Assembly: GCF_011759375.1 (NCBI RefSeq)
Contig: NZ_JAARML010000004.1
Location: 682,001-746,000 of the forward strand
DNA from: Paraflavitalea devenefica
GTDB taxonomy: Bacteria; Bacteroidota; Bacteroidia; Chitinophagales; Chitinophagaceae
Length of the DNA stretch: 64,000 nucleotides
Direction of reading: 5' to 3'
The position numbers and the translations under genes were made by a program. Under the pieces are notes generated by a model that did no database searches, was not told the origin of the DNA, and saw only the letters and a list, made by a program, of their open reading frames with translations. Within the stretch, counting starts at the first letter, position 1. Every line of letters starts with the position of its first letter. Shown here in pieces: positions 52,553-60,667 of the stretch.

Positions 52553-52990
52553 ATGTTTATCGCAGAAACACACATACGCGTACGTTATGCAGAGACGGAC
52601 CAGATGGACGTGGTCTACTATGGTAACTATGCCCAGTATTTTGAAGTAGGCCGCGCCGAATCTATCCGCCGGTTGGGATTTACCTACAAGGATATGGAAG
52701 CAAATGGCGTAATGATGCCTGTCGTGGAGTTGCACAGCAAATACCTGCGACCGGCACATTATGACGACCTGCTCACCATCAAAACTACCCTGCGGGAATT
52801 ACCGGCCAATCACCGCATCGAATTTCACCAGGAAGTATACAATGAGCAGAAAAAGCTGCTCACCGTCGGCCGGGTGGTGCTCTACTTCCTGGATATAAAG
52901 ACCAGGGCCAAAACCACTATGCCGGCCGGCCTGCGGGACGCCCTGGCCCCTTTTTTCCTTAATGATTCCTTAACGGCCAAAATTGAGTAG
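52553..52990 (+). CDS. Acyl-CoA thioesterase, hot-dog fold (4HBT/YbgC-like)
   Basis: The 145-residue enzyme hydrolyses acyl-CoA thioesters. It starts at ATG 52553 just after doxX; the longer frame back to 52508 overlaps doxX and lacks family similarity. The active-site segment RVRYAETDQMDVVYYGNYAQYFEVGRAE has the D-x-x-x-V-x-Y-G-x-Y pattern of YbgC-type thioesterases. The hot-dog core continues with YDDLLTIKTTLRELPANHRIEF. Chain-length preference cannot be judged. The terminator at 53137 is the first clear stop for this operon. Confidence 0.9.
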   Translation: MFIAETHIRVRYAETDQMDVVYYGNYAQYFEVGRAESIRRLGFTYKDMEANGVMMPVVELHSKYLRPAHYDDLLTIKTTLRELPANHRIEFHQEVYNEQKKLLTVGRVVLYFLDIKTRAKTTMPAGLRDALAPFFLNDSLTAKIE

Positions 52991-53136
52991 AATCTATTTA
53001 AAACCATTTCTTTGTGCCCGCTAACCTATGGAAAACCACCGGTCCTGTATCACTGAAAAACCAATAGTCCAAAATCCGGAAAAACCAGTCCAAATCCATT
53101 GAAGGAAAACCAATTTCCCGTCCAGAAAGTCCTTTG

Positions 53137-53170
53137 AAAAACATCCCCCCGCGGATGTTTTTCTCTTTTT
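53137..53170 (+). terminator. Terminator downstream of the doxX-thioesterase operon
   Basis: A 10-bp stem (AAAAACATCC at 53137-53146 with its complement at 53153-53162) with a 6-nt loop is followed by CTCTTTTT. It is 147 bp after the thioesterase stop. Confidence 0.8.
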
Positions 53171-53225
53171 AGCCCACACGCTATAAAACAGGCCCCCCAC
53201 CCACTCAATCGGCACCAAGCAAATA

Positions 53226-53544
53226 CTCGTCCCATTTGGGGAACACCCTTCAACGGGTACGCCTGCACCAGGACAATTACCTACCGGGGGTATCCTACTG
53301 GGAGCGGAATGCACTAAACATGGCCAGGGAATGCCCTGAAAAGCGCACTGGAGTGCTCTAAATACGGCTCTCTTCATAGTGTACCAGTGCAAGGTTCAGG
53401 CAATACTTAGGCCATTCCCTGAGCATTTCACCCCCAGTAGTATAGCTCCCTGGTAGCTTCCTGCTAAAGCCTCATTAACTCCTACCTGGATCTACTCCAA
53501 AGGTCAGGTAAAGGCACAACGCAGGCAGGACAGCCCATTCTGAT
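53226..53544. repeat. Long degenerate 11-bp-period array
   Basis: Splitting the spacer into 11-mers from 53226 gives about 29 units that share end words. Clear pairs include the units at 53314 and 53358, identical at 9 of 11 positions, both beginning CTAAA and ending GGC. Units at 53435, 53446, 53457, 53468 and 53501 end in TAG or TAA. The array ends 35 bp from the sdpI-like stop codon. The spacer 52991-53578 has no credible gene. Confidence 0.6.
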
Positions 53545-53578
53545 TAAACAACTGAAAATCAATGCATAATCTATTGCC

Positions 53579-54241
53579 CTACCCTTGTTTATGCAGTTGC
53601 TCCTGCTTTTTGAACTCAATAAAAGAGAATACGATGGGAATAGCTACAATAATGAGGAATATTGCTCCCGCCGCAATAAGCAGGGCCGTGTTCTTGTGTA
53701 TCAGGAAAGAAAGGATAATCATAAGCAAACCGCCGGCCACCCACAGGCGCGCCCCGAGATAATGTGTTTTCTTCCAAACCTCTTCATTTTCCAGTGTCCA
53801 GGGCGTACGGATACCCACAAAATAATTGGGCCGCAATGCCTGGAAATAATTCCCCAGCATGGCCACCATAAGGCCAATAAGGGCAATAAGCCATTGGGGA
53901 TTGGCCATCCTGCCTTCCCTGGTGATGTACAGCATATAAATAGCCAGGCCCGACATAAACACAACCAGCATCAACCGTAAACTATGGTATTTATCCCCCA
54001 TTTGCTGTAGCCTCTTTTTAGGATCAAGCGCAGGAAGCAACAATAGCAACAGGTAAATGCCAGCCGGCAAAATACAGGGCAGAAAAAACAGGATGGTCCT
54101 ATGCGACCAATCATCGGCTTCCCCCTCTATATTAAAATGCGTAGGCACCCGCTCCGGCAGTTCGTGCCAGCTATAAGCGAGGTATGCATACGGCAATACT
54201 ATCACTACCCATAACAGCAATTCCCTTATGTACTTATTCAT
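53579..54241 (-). CDS. SdpI family membrane protein (SdpI-like immunity/signal protein)
   Basis: The 220-residue protein has about six membrane helices. The N-terminal DUF1648 part includes the phrase LPERVPTHFNIEGEADDWSHR. The C-terminal SdpI part has NYFVGIRTPWTLENEEVWKKTHYLGARLW. In Bacillus SdpI gives immunity to the killing factor SdpC and sequesters the repressor SdpR. No sdpC-like toxin gene is nearby. The adjacent SdpR-like gene ends 3 nt upstream, so the pair is an operon. Membrane helices and the SdpR partner support a sensory or immunity role. Confidence 0.9.
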   Translation of the reverse strand: MNKYIRELLLWVVIVLPYAYLAYSWHELPERVPTHFNIEGEADDWSHRTILFFLPCILPAGIYLLLLLLPALDPKKRLQQMGDKYHSLRLMLVVFMSGLAIYMLYITREGRMANPQWLIALIGLMVAMLGNYFQALRPNYFVGIRTPWTLENEEVWKKTHYLGARLWVAGGLLMIILSFLIHKNTALLIAAGAIFLIIVAIPIVFSFIEFKKQEQLHKQG

Positions 54242-54244
54242 GAT

Positions 54245-54499
54245 TCACTTTTTAAGGGTGAGTATATACTGGATCAGATCGTCTACAACAGTAGTATTGA
54301 TAGAATAGTGGATGAATTGCCCCTCCCGCACCGTCGTCACCAGCCCGGCACGTTTTAATTTATCCAGGTGATGCGAAATGCTGGGTGCGGTCATGTCAAA
54401 CTTGGCGGCTATCTCACCGGCCGTCATATCCCGCTTCCTTAACAACTTAAGGATCTCCCTGCGCGCAGGATCATTGAGGGCCTTGAAAACTTCGTTCAT
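54245..54499 (-). CDS. SdpR-like ArsR-family autorepressor
   Basis: The 84-residue winged-helix protein is of the ArsR family: EVFKALNDPARREILKLLRKRDMTAGEIAAKFDMTAPSISHHLDKLKRAGLVTTVREGQFIHYSINT. No metal-binding cysteine motif is present, as expected for the SdpR branch. The SdpI-like gene starts 3 nt after its stop. A perfect 9-bp-arm palindrome at 54521-54542, directly upstream and overlapping the likely -7 box, is the probable operator. Autoregulation through SdpI sequestration is inferred from the Bacillus model. Confidence 0.9.
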   Translation of the reverse strand: MNEVFKALNDPARREILKLLRKRDMTAGEIAAKFDMTAPSISHHLDKLKRAGLVTTVREGQFIHYSINTTVVDDLIQYILTLKK

Positions 54500-54520
54500 G
54501 CTGCTACCTGCGTATTTGTA

Positions 54521-54542
54521 TATTTAGACAAATGTCTAAATA
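54521..54542 (-). promoter_or_regulatory. Probable SdpR operator
   Basis: TATTTAGAC at 54521-54529 and its exact complement at 54534-54542, with a 4-nt centre, lie 22-43 nt upstream of the repressor start. ArsR-type repressors bind such dyads. The minus strand reads GACATTTG within it, one base from the TANNTTTG -7 consensus, so binding would cover the promoter. Confidence 0.7.
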
Positions 54543-54573
54543 TTATCCGGAATAAACAAATCTATCTTGGGAT

Positions 54574-54604
54574 GAAAAAATCAGGGGCCCTGTAGCGGCC
54601 CCTG
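54574..54604 (-). terminator. Terminator after the DUF4304 gene
   Basis: An 8-bp GC-rich stem (CAGGGGCC at 54582-54589 with its complement at 54597-54604) has an A-run on its left, which is a U-run in minus-strand transcripts. It insulates the sdpR-like promoter from upstream transcription. Confidence 0.85.
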
Positions 54605-54679
54605 TATAATCTATTGTTTGTCTTTAAAAAGTATACCGGATTATCTCCCATTGATTACCGTAACAAATACAGGCCATAG

Positions 54680-55330
54680 CTACTCACCGGGTCCGGCGTT
54701 CAACACCTTTTCAAAGTCCGTTCTTCCAATAAACGTACTTGTGGGCTCAAGCTTTGAAAGCCCAAACCTGGCAAATTGCTTTGCCCTGGCCACATCCCGC
54801 TTCTCGTATATTTTTGTTAATGCCCAGGCAAGCCGGATGTCAGTTGTCATCAGGTCCATTCCTCCTAATTTGGAACTGACATTTTTATAGATATTATCGA
54901 GATCTGAAACTTCAATTTTGTCAAAAATATAGTCTTTATTTTTGAAGAGATCCATAATTGGAACAGCCTGATTAACAACAATACTGAACATTTCATTTGC
55001 GACCTGAATGTTCTTTTCCGGGTCATCCGAATATTGCCACCATTGATCAGACTTGTTATTATTCGTAAGTCGCGTCCTAAACTCACACTCACTATATTTC
55101 AGTTTCCTGAAATCAATTTTATATTCGCCTATCCCATCAATAGCCTTCGGCTGAATGCCAAACTCCGCGCAGCATTGCCCACCCCATTGGCTGGCCTGAA
55201 CACCAATGGTAAAAACAAAGTCATCCGTATCCATCAAATAATTAAACCCTGAACCTTTAAAACCCAACGTTCTTAAATGTCCGGCTAATGTTTTTGAGAT
55301 GTGTTTTTTAAAGTCTGATGCAGCAATCAT
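54680..55330 (-). CDS. DUF4304 domain protein
   Basis: The 216-residue soluble protein has the DUF4304 core in its first ~130 residues (FKKHISKTLAGHLRTLGFKGSGFNYLM, then FVFTIGVQASQWGGQCCAEFGIQPKAID). The rest is unassigned helical sequence. Such proteins are often found near toxin or immunity genes, and their role is unknown. Composition is more AT-rich than the surrounding sigma-factor and SdpI genes. It stands alone, ended by the terminator at 54574. Confidence 0.8.
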   Translation of the reverse strand: MIAASDFKKHISKTLAGHLRTLGFKGSGFNYLMDTDDFVFTIGVQASQWGGQCCAEFGIQPKAIDGIGEYKIDFRKLKYSECEFRTRLTNNNKSDQWWQYSDDPEKNIQVANEMFSIVVNQAVPIMDLFKNKDYIFDKIEVSDLDNIYKNVSSKLGGMDLMTTDIRLAWALTKIYEKRDVARAKQFARFGLSKLEPTSTFIGRTDFEKVLNAGPGE

Positions 55331-55422
55331 AGGCTTCCAATATAATTATTCATAACAATCTGAAGGCTGATGTAAGTTAATCCTTCCTGGGCAATTCAGC
55401 TATAACAATTGTTACAGGGATT

Positions 55423-56673
55423 TTAACAGCCAGGCGTTAACCTGTTAATCTTTTCCCGGATGGTATGCTTATCTGTTTGCGTCCTGGCCAATGCATAGGC
55501 TTTTTCAAGGTTTGCGATGGCATTGGAGAGGTCATTGTTCTTATACAACTCACCCAGCAGGATAAAGTAGAAATGATTATCGTGCAGGTTGAGCTTTTCC
55601 GCTTCTGCCATGGCTGTCTCCCATCCTTTCGCCTTATACAGGGCAAACAACCTGTTCAGTGCAACGCCTGGTGAATAATTGGTTTGTAGCAGCAGGTCAT
55701 ACAATTGCAGGATGCCATTCCATTTTTCGGGAGTGTCTTCCTTTTGGCAATGCCACTGGGCAATGCCCGCTTCGAGGTGATAAGAAGACACTTCACTCCC
55801 TTGTGCCGACTGGCTTAAAAAATAATCGCCCTGCCGCATCAGGTCTTTATCCCACAATGCAGCATCCTGCTGCTCATATAAAATGGGCGAGCCAGAGCTA
55901 TCCTGCCGGGCAGTAAAACGGGAGGAATGATAACACATCAAAGCGATTAGCGCATTCGTTTTGGGCTGGTTGGTGATAGCAAATTCAGTAAGCAATACAC
56001 CCAGGCGTAATGCTTCAATGCAGAAGTCTTTCCGCAATACCTCATTCTGGGTTTTGGAATAATACCCTTCGCTGAACAGCAGGTAAATAACGTGTAAAAC
56101 ATTGTCGAGCCGGTTGGCTATTTCATCTTCCGGGGGCAATTCCATCTTTACCTTTTCGATCCGCAGTTTATCCTTTGCCCTGAACAGCCGCTTATTGATC
56201 GTTTCTTTATTGGTAAAAAAGGCTTCGGCAATCTCATCAATACCAAAGCCGCAGAGAATACGCAAGGCCAGCCCGATCTGTGCTTCACTGGCAATGGCGG
56301 GATTACAAACGGCAAATAGCATCTGCAACTGACTATCCCTGATATGTTGCGGTGAAAAATCAAGGTCTTCCATCTCCTGCTCTTTTTCCTGGCTGCTTGT
56401 TATGGCAGGAATTACTTTCTTTTGCAGTATCTTATTGCGCCGGAAATAATACAGCGTTTTTTGTTTGGCTACTACATACAGCCAGGCAACAGGATTTTCG
56501 GGCGTGCCTTTCATTCCCCATGATTCGGTAGCTGATAAAAAAGTTTCGCTCACGATATCCTCTGCGATCTCAATATGCTGCAATCCAAACTGCTTGCTGA
56601 TCACAGCCACCATTTTGGCAAACTCCTGCTGGAATAACTGTTTTAAAGAATCGTATGGCTTTTCCATAATCAT
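55423..56673 (-). CDS. ECF sigma factor with C-terminal TPR-like extension (ECF42-like)
   Basis: The 416-residue protein has sigma region 2 (FAKMVAVISKQFGLQHIEIAEDIVSETFLSATESW) and region 4 (LALRILCGFGIDEIAEAFFTNKETINKRLFRAKDKLR) in the first ~190 residues. A ~220-residue helical extension follows, ending in TPR-like repeats. This layout is known for ECF42-type factors, which carry their own regulatory tail and usually neighbour a DGPF (YciI-like) gene rather than an anti-sigma factor. The YciI-like gene lies just upstream on the same strand, which fits exactly. Confidence 0.9.
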   Translation of the reverse strand: MIMEKPYDSLKQLFQQEFAKMVAVISKQFGLQHIEIAEDIVSETFLSATESWGMKGTPENPVAWLYVVAKQKTLYYFRRNKILQKKVIPAITSSQEKEQEMEDLDFSPQHIRDSQLQMLFAVCNPAIASEAQIGLALRILCGFGIDEIAEAFFTNKETINKRLFRAKDKLRIEKVKMELPPEDEIANRLDNVLHVIYLLFSEGYYSKTQNEVLRKDFCIEALRLGVLLTEFAITNQPKTNALIALMCYHSSRFTARQDSSGSPILYEQQDAALWDKDLMRQGDYFLSQSAQGSEVSSYHLEAGIAQWHCQKEDTPEKWNGILQLYDLLLQTNYSPGVALNRLFALYKAKGWETAMAEAEKLNLHDNHFYFILLGELYKNNDLSNAIANLEKAYALARTQTDKHTIREKINRLTPGC

Positions 56674-56676
56674 GTC

Positions 56677-56706
56677 AAAACCTGCTTTCCGGGGAAAGCA
56701 GGTTTT
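56677..56706 (-). terminator. Hairpin between the YciI-like and ECF sigma genes
   Basis: A 30-bp perfect dyad: arms of 14 bp (AAAACCTGCTTTCC and complement) separated by 2 nt. It sits in the 50-bp spacer, 3 bp before the sigma factor start codon on the minus strand. The short T-run could make it a partial terminator or attenuator, or it could mask the ribosome site. Confidence 0.7.
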
Positions 56707-56723
56707 ATTGGTTTATACTCATC

Positions 56724-57062
56724 TTATTGATATACGGGCCTGATCTCCACGCTGCCGCCGCTATCCAGGGCCGGGCAACCGTGGGCCAATGTGGTCGCAT
56801 CTTCCAGGCTTTCCGCTTTAATCACCATAAAACTCCCCAGCCGCTCCCTGATCTCTACAAAGGGGCCATCAGTAACAACGCCACCGGCTTTCAGTACCTT
56901 GCCTTCATCGGCCAGCCGGATACCAGTCTGCACCAGCTTTCCCTGTGCAGCAATACCCCCTACCCAATCCTGCCATTTCTTATACAGGTTTTGCATCTCG
57001 GCAGGTGATGTTTGGCTATAATCATAACTCGGCTGGCGGAATAGAAACATGAACTCTTTCAT
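56724..57062 (-). CDS. YciI/DGPF family protein
   Basis: The 112-residue protein carries the DGPF motif in VVTDGPFVEIRERLGSFMVIKAESLEDA, plus a conserved HGCPALDSGGSVEIRP at the end. The N-terminus MKEFMFLFRQPSYDYSQTSPAEMQ is typical. YciI-like folds form dimers with a His-Asp pocket, and no reaction is established for the DGPF group. It is the usual partner of ECF42-type sigma factors, probably as a target or effector gene. It lies directly upstream of the sigma gene. Confidence 0.9.
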   Translation of the reverse strand: MKEFMFLFRQPSYDYSQTSPAEMQNLYKKWQDWVGGIAAQGKLVQTGIRLADEGKVLKAGGVVTDGPFVEIRERLGSFMVIKAESLEDATTLAHGCPALDSGGSVEIRPVYQ

Positions 57063-57260
57063 CTTGTGCTTATTTTATTAGTTATTGAAGTGTGTTTACA
57101 CCTCAATAATGACCGGAACGACAGCAATTGGACAGATCAGGGGAAATATTTTCTAAGGTCGTTATAAAAAACTAAAAATCAAGATCACTCTGCGAGGCTT
57201 GCAGCTTTATTTTGATATTAGCAACATTGTAGTTCAAATAAGGAATTATTCCGGCTTTCA

Positions 57261-57288
57261 TTTAAGTGGTCAAATTCGACCACTTAAA
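57261..57288. promoter_or_regulatory. Perfect 11-bp-arm palindrome
   Basis: TTTAAGTGGTC at 57261-57271 and its exact complement at 57278-57288, separated by 6 nt. The inner TGGTC/GACCA core is like GntR-type operators. It lies about 200 bp upstream of the yciI-like gene, in a 712-bp spacer (57063-57774) without a recognised gene. Confidence 0.55.
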
Positions 57289-57476
57289 GATTGGGGTTAT
57301 TCAATTGTCGTAACAGTGTCACAACAATCAGCTTACCATAATCAGCTCTTTTATTTTGCAGGAGGTAGTCCTGCCATAACAATATAGTAAGTGTCCCATT
57401 TACTGCAGAGGCCACCTGGCATAATAAATCCTGGCTGTTTTGTGATAAAAACCGCTGATTTTCGTGAAATGGGTCA

Positions 57477-57575
57477 ACTATAGCTTTGGTATAGCGTAGG
57501 TATAGCTTAGGTATAGAGTTCCCATAGTCCAGGTATAGAGTATCTATAGAGTATCTTTAGCTGACCTATAGTGAA
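57477..57575. repeat. 11-bp-period array with TATAG core
   Basis: Nine units start at 57477, 57488, 57499, 57510, 57521, 57532, 57543, 57554 and 57565, each exactly 11 bp. Eight of nine have ATAG at positions 4-7 and the ninth has TTAG. Units at 57488, 57499, 57510 and 57532 all begin GGTATAG. It is intergenic and close to one helical turn per unit. Confidence 0.85.
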
Positions 57576-57774
57576 CCCTACCCTTTGCTCCTTTATTCCG
57601 ATACGATGTTTCAATTTTTCCTGGTCTCTTTTTTGTCCATTTTTCGTTTGTCTGCCAACTTCCACGCAAAGTAGCTAATCCTGCAACGATTCCCCATGCG
57701 GATGATGATATATGCAAAAAATGATTACAAATGATAACAAATACCTGCCGCTTACCAATCACAACCATAATATT

Positions 57775-59187
57775 CTACTTCAGCACATCCAACACCTTAT
57801 ACATCTTCTTTACCGCCTCTCCTGCGGAGCCGTCATAATTATTTACGATAATAGCATAAGCATATTCGTTGCCGTCTTTGGCAGTATGATACCCCGCAAA
57901 GGAACGGGCGCCCCCAACAGAGCCGCTCTTCATCTTCATGCCATTGTATTCCGGCAGACAATTATAGAAGGAAGTATACCAGGGCCTCGTTTTCGCATAT
58001 TGCAGCACCTGCACCAGGGCGCCAGTGGTAACCCGGTTCTGTGGCGATAATCCGCTACCATCCATGATATGAATGGCCGCTTTATCAATGCCCTGCTGCT
58101 GCCAGAAATTGCGTACCTGCTCTACGCCACGCTCCGTAGTAGCGCCAGGACCCTCTTTTTCATAGGCCAGCGTTTTAATCAGCGCTTCTCCATACAGGTT
58201 AATACTCCGGCGCAGGAACCAGTAATTAATACTGTCCAGTGGCGGCGACAACAATACCCCTAATGATTGCTGCATGGCAGGCCAGTTCCTGTTGTTGGCC
58301 TTTTTCTCTATATACAATTTGGAAGGCCCCTCTACTTTCAGTTTTTGTGTTGTCAATGCAACCTCCAGTTCCCGTGAAAACTGCAAAGGAGGATTGGTGA
58401 GTGAACCGGAAATAGTAAACGTATCGCCCAGGGGAACGGTCCCTTGTGTAAATCCGTAAGTAGCGTAAGGTGGATTGTAGATATAGCCATTGTCACCACT
58501 TCCTCTTTTACCGGTGGTGATGAGGTTCACCAGGCCTTCTGCCTGGAAGGCAGGACGGGTACCGGCTATTGTCGTTGCCTCCCCTTCTGCCTTACCGGGT
58601 TTAAGTAAGAGATCATATTGATTCTCCCGCCAGTTAATACCCCAGCAACCGGCTCCGTAATAATTGCCAATATCATCCCAGATCCAGCCGCCGGGCAGGG
58701 GCTGAATAGAAAAGATGGAATCATTCAACAATATCCTTCCTTCCACCTTAGTGATCTTATGAGCCTTCAGCATAGCAATAATCCTGTTGAGTACCGTATC
58801 AGGTTTGGTGGCAGACCAGCGCCAGCTACCCAGTGTAGGATCGCCGGAACCATTCACCTGCAGGTTGCCTTTTAATAGGCCTTTCTCTATCTTACCAGTA
58901 TATCCTATTTCTGTTTTGTACCGGTAGCCCTGGCCCAGCAGTTCAAAAGCTGCCGCACTGGTAAAAAGCTTTTGGGTGCTGGCAGGCGCCAGGCCCACAT
59001 TCCTGTTGTGGTCATATACGGGCTTCCCGGTTTTTATATCCACCACATACAAACTGACAATGGCATACTTCATTTGAGCATCGGCTTCAAATTGTTGTAC
59101 TGCTGCTGCCAGTTTCTGCGGCAGCGACTGTGCCATAACAATAGCAGTATTGACCAAACAGGCAAAAAGAAAGAAGATTCGCTTCAT
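57775..59187 (-). CDS. dacB: D-alanyl-D-alanine carboxypeptidase/endopeptidase (PBP4 type)
   Basis: The 470-residue form starts at ATG 59187 with a signal peptide (MKRIFFLFACLVNTAIVMAQ); ATG 59199 is possible, while the longer frame to 59301 runs into the cinA promoter region. The enzyme trims or cuts peptidoglycan cross-links. The motifs are SxxK as Ser70/Lys73 (APASTQKLF), SxN in MDGSGLSPQNRV near residue 335, and K-S/T-G in KMKSGSVGGARSFAG. The length and the domain inserted between the first two motifs fit the PBP4/DacB class rather than a class A or C lactamase. Confidence 0.92.
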   Translation of the reverse strand: MKRIFFLFACLVNTAIVMAQSLPQKLAAAVQQFEADAQMKYAIVSLYVVDIKTGKPVYDHNRNVGLAPASTQKLFTSAAAFELLGQGYRYKTEIGYTGKIEKGLLKGNLQVNGSGDPTLGSWRWSATKPDTVLNRIIAMLKAHKITKVEGRILLNDSIFSIQPLPGGWIWDDIGNYYGAGCWGINWRENQYDLLLKPGKAEGEATTIAGTRPAFQAEGLVNLITTGKRGSGDNGYIYNPPYATYGFTQGTVPLGDTFTISGSLTNPPLQFSRELEVALTTQKLKVEGPSKLYIEKKANNRNWPAMQQSLGVLLSPPLDSINYWFLRRSINLYGEALIKTLAYEKEGPGATTERGVEQVRNFWQQQGIDKAAIHIMDGSGLSPQNRVTTGALVQVLQYAKTRPWYTSFYNCLPEYNGMKMKSGSVGGARSFAGYHTAKDGNEYAYAIIVNNYDGSAGEAVKKMYKVLDVLK

Positions 59188-59305
59188 AAGCGGGTTCATT
59201 AATATAATTACCCAACGTAAGCAAAAATCATGAACCAGCCAATCACAACTGGCGCAAGTATGCAGCCATGCCTTGTGCGAAAGGGTACTTGTGCCTTCCA
59301 TCCCC

Positions 59306-59313
59306 TACCTTTG
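59306..59313 (+). promoter_or_regulatory. -7 element TACCTTTG for cinA
   Basis: Exact TANNTTTG match 19 nt upstream of the ATG at 59333. A TTG at 59289-59291 is 14 nt upstream, short of the usual spacing. Confidence 0.5.
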
Positions 59314-59332
59314 TTCCCCCAATTAATAAATC

Positions 59333-60589
59333 ATGGAGCAGGTCTTTGCATCAATCATAACCATTGGCGATGAATTACTGATCGGACAGGTAGTAGATAC
59401 CAACAGCGCCTGGATGGCGCAGGAACTCAATAAAGCAGGCATCTGGCTCAAACGCCGGGTAGCAGTAGGCGATAACAAACAGGAGATCCTCAACGCCCTC
59501 GACGACCAAAGCCGCGACACACAGATCATCCTCATCACCGGTGGACTCGGCCCAACGGCTGATGATATTACCAAACCCGTTTTGTGTGATTACTTCGGCG
59601 GCAAAATGGTCGTAGATCAAAATACCCTGGCCCATGTAAAATACCTGTTTGAGCAGGTATTCCGCCGTCCCATCACAGAGCGGAACCTGAAACAGGCAGA
59701 AGTACCTGATGTATGTACCGTACTGCACAATACCCGCGGAAGCGCTCCCGGTATGTGGTTCGAAAAGAACGGCCGGGTATTCGTATCCCTGCCGGGCGTA
59801 CCGCATGAAATGAAAGGATTAATGACCAATGAGGTATTGCCCAGGCTGCAACAACATTTTACCATGCCGTTCATTTCCCACCGTACCTTGCTGACGGCCG
59901 GGATTGGAGAAAGCTACCTGGCCGATAAGATCCAGACCTGGGAGGAAAAACTGCCCGCCCACTTCAAACTTGCGTATCTCCCCAACTATGGTATGGTTCG
60001 CCTGCGCATTACAGGATCAGGCCCTGATAAACAACAACTGGAAGAAGCGCTCGATACAGAATTCAGCAAAGTAAAAGCACTCGTAAAAGAATGGATGGTG
60101 GTGGATGAGGACCTGCCCCTCCATGTGGTCATTGGCAACCTGCTCAAACAACAGGGTAAAACCATGTCTACAGCAGAAAGCTGCACCGGTGGCTATATTG
60201 CCCACCTGATCACATCAGTGTCGGGGTCCAGCGCTTATTATAAGGGCAGTATTGTATCTTACGCCAATGAAATAAAGGAAAAGGTGCTGAATGTATCGCC
60301 CGAAACCATGAAAGCCGGAGGCGCTGTAAGTGAAGCCACCGTAAAAGAGATGGTACTGGGCGCCGTGGCCGCACTCAATACCGACTATGCGCTGGCTACT
60401 TCCGGCATCATGGGACCGGATGGCGGATCGCCCGAAAAGCCGGTAGGAATGGTGTGGGTGGCAGTAGGTAACCGGAACAAAGTGGTGACCCAGTTGTTTA
60501 ATTTCCGGTTCGATCGTATGCGGAACATTGAAATGACCGCTATCAATGCCCTCAACCTGCTGAGAAAATTTATAGCAGAACAGGCATGA
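59333..60589 (+). CDS. cinA: CinA: nicotinamide-nucleotide amidase/competence-damage protein
   Basis: CinA recycles pyridine nucleotides by hydrolysing NMN, and in some bacteria acts on ADP-ribose. The 418-residue protein has both domains: the N-terminal MoaB-like domain (ITIGDELLIGQVVDTNSAWMAQEL, then LITGGLGPTADDITK) and the C-terminal amidohydrolase domain (TAESCTGGYIAHLITSVSGSSAYYKGSIVSYANEIK, then ATSGIMGPDGGSPEKPVGMVWVAV). It may share a region with the downstream E2 gene, but that gene has its own -7 element. Confidence 0.95.
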   Translation: MEQVFASIITIGDELLIGQVVDTNSAWMAQELNKAGIWLKRRVAVGDNKQEILNALDDQSRDTQIILITGGLGPTADDITKPVLCDYFGGKMVVDQNTLAHVKYLFEQVFRRPITERNLKQAEVPDVCTVLHNTRGSAPGMWFEKNGRVFVSLPGVPHEMKGLMTNEVLPRLQQHFTMPFISHRTLLTAGIGESYLADKIQTWEEKLPAHFKLAYLPNYGMVRLRITGSGPDKQQLEEALDTEFSKVKALVKEWMVVDEDLPLHVVIGNLLKQQGKTMSTAESCTGGYIAHLITSVSGSSAYYKGSIVSYANEIKEKVLNVSPETMKAGGAVSEATVKEMVLGAVAALNTDYALATSGIMGPDGGSPEKPVGMVWVAVGNRNKVVTQLFNFRFDRMRNIEMTAINALNLLRKFIAEQA

Positions 60590-60614
60590 TGCGAACGATT
60601 GTTAGCAAAATCAT

Positions 60615-60622
60615 TACCTTTG
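60615..60622 (+). promoter_or_regulatory. -7 element TACCTTTG for the E2 gene
   Basis: Exact TANNTTTG match 45 nt upstream of the ATG at 60668. A TTG at 60599-60601 is 13 nt further upstream. Same octamer as at 32811 and 59306. Confidence 0.5.
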
Positions 60623-60667
60623 CCCCTTTGGACATAAAAACTAATCATAAAAAACCAGAAACTCATT

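Noticed and set aside
53021-53392. Minus-strand ORF of 123 codons
   Set aside because: It runs across a terminator hairpin and the 11-bp array, has no plausible protein features (Trp/Cys/Pro-rich) and no start context.
57199-57387. 62-codon plus-strand ORF over the palindrome
   Set aside because: The palindrome itself would form much of the coding sequence, no start context is seen and the peptide is unremarkable.
57477-57575. CRISPR array
   Set aside because: Units are 11 bp with no spacers of unique sequence and no cas genes nearby.
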